The notes under the pieces were generated by a model. That model was not told where the DNA came from and made no database searches. It worked only from the letters and a program-made list of their open reading frames with translations. From Sediminibacterium sp. (GTDB lineage: Bacteria > Bacteroidota > Bacteroidia > Chitinophagales > Chitinophagaceae), in NCBI GenBank assembly GCA_030158535.1, contig JAOASV010000257.1, forward strand, positions 1 through 6,318: a DNA stretch of 6,318 nucleotides, in the 5' to 3' direction. Below, in pieces: positions 5,774 to 6,318 of this stretch. Numbering within the stretch: the stretch's first letter is position 1; each line of letters opens with the position of its first letter. The position numbers and the translations under genes are program-made.

Positions 5774-6318
5774 CTAGCTTTTGGCAGGCTCTGCCTTAAC
5801 TACCTCAATCTCAAATACCAACACACTATTAGGAGGTATGGCTTTACTTCTAGTGCGCATTCCGTAAGCAATACCTGAAGGAATAATAATTTTTATAGTA
5901 CCCCCTACCCTGCATTTAGGCACCCCTATTTGCCATCCTTTTATAAGGCGCTGTAATGGAAAACGAGCGGGTTTATCTTTTGTTTGATCAAAAATAGAAC
6001 CGTCTTTTAAGAGCGTTCCTTTATAATGCACGGTTACAGTATCTGATACGCGCACAAAATCACCAGTACCTTCTTTTACAATTTGGTAATAAACACCCCC
6101 TACAGTTCCTGTGGTATCAATTGCGCGCGCAGTAATTGCTGCATGTATTTGCGCAATATCATGCTGCGCCTGATGTAAGGAGTCTGCATCTTTTGTAAAA
6201 TCAATCACTGGTTTATTTTTTCCGGCTGGTCTATTAAAAGCTTGACCATAATTTGCAGTGGCATTTTTAAAACCGCCATGCCAAAGTTCAAAAGCACCAG
6301 TAGGGGTTACACCTGCAC
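5774..6318 (-). CDS. FKBP-type peptidyl-prolyl cis-trans isomerase (partial, start outside window)
   Basis: The frame ends at TAG 5776-5774 and is open to the right edge without any ATG, giving 180 residues. A GTG at 6208 is possible as a start, but codons upstream of it still look coding (AGVTPTGAFELWHGGFKNAT at the edge), so the gene most likely begins beyond the window. Counting from that GTG, residues about 38-138 form an FKBP domain that speeds proline isomerisation in folding proteins. The pocket residues are kept: Y62 (VHYKG), F73-D74 (IFDQ), F83, L88-I89 and W92 (LIKGWQIG), Y115 (IAYG), I124 (AIPPN) and F132. The preceding part (residues 1-37) is charged and probably helical; what lies further upstream is not recognised. 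The gene is followed by about 85 bp before the his leader. It has no known link to histidine synthesis and is likely a separate unit, although no convincing terminator was found after it. Confidence 0.87.
   Translation of the reverse strand, partial: AGVTPTGAFELWHGGFKNATANYGQAFNRPAGKNKPVIDFTKDADSLHQAQHDIAQIHAAITARAIDTTGTVGGVYYQIVKEGTGDFVRVSDTVTVHYKGTLLKDGSIFDQTKDKPARFPLQRLIKGWQIGVPKCRVGGTIKIIIPSGIAYGMRTRSKAIPPNSVLVFEIEVVKAEPAKS

Noticed and set aside
5774..6208. Taking GTG 6208 as the true start of the isomerase
   Set aside because: The frame continues upstream with coding-like codons to the window edge, so a start outside the window is more likely.
1..6318. CRISPR arrays, insertion sequences, tRNA or rRNA genes
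   Set aside because: No regularly spaced repeats, transposase-like frames, terminal inverted repeats or tRNA/rRNA-like sequences were seen. Coding density is high with ordinary metabolic genes.

Overview
The window reads as chromosomal DNA from a member of the Bacteroidota, possibly Chitinophagaceae-like. The evidence is the AT-rich composition (about 40% GC by eye), the near absence of Shine-Dalgarno sequences before the genes, a promoter matching the Bacteroidota form TTTG / TAnnTTTG, the fused phosphatase-type HisB start and the gene order. The family-level placement is a guess. All genes lie on the minus strand, so the window is best read from 6318 down to 1.

Layout in transcription order: the C-terminal part of an FKBP-type peptidyl-prolyl isomerase (5774-6318, start outside the window); an intergenic promoter (about 5696-5727); a 16-codon histidine leader peptide with five His codons, four of them consecutive (5638-5688); a rho-independent attenuator with a clean competing antiterminator pairing (5571-5653); hisG, long form (4705-5565); hisD (3415-4695); hisC (2336-3388); a secreted beta-propeller glucose/sorbosone dehydrogenase-type protein (991-2268); a small secreted c-type cytochrome (565-984); and the phosphatase half of bifunctional hisB (1-547, running off the left edge). 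The hisB frame is open to the edge.

The his genes keep the enterobacterial order L-G-D-C-B, and the attenuator works on paper exactly as the classical ribosome-stalling switch. With His-tRNA scarce, the ribosome stalls on the His run and covers segment 1, 2 pairs with 3, and transcription continues. With His-tRNA ample, the ribosome reaches the stop codon inside segment 2 and the 3:4 terminator forms just upstream of hisG. HisG (first step), HisD (last two steps), HisC (transamination) and HisB (phosphatase plus dehydratase) all serve histidine synthesis.

The oddity is the dehydrogenase/cytochrome pair between hisC and hisB. Both proteins carry export signals and look like a periplasmic electron-transfer couple with no evident link to histidine. 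They are tightly spaced with each other (6 bp) and with hisB (17 bp), so hisB expression probably depends on transcription through them. Other points of interest are a possibly near-leaderless leader peptide and the complete loss of the zinc-ligand set in the HisB phosphatase loop.
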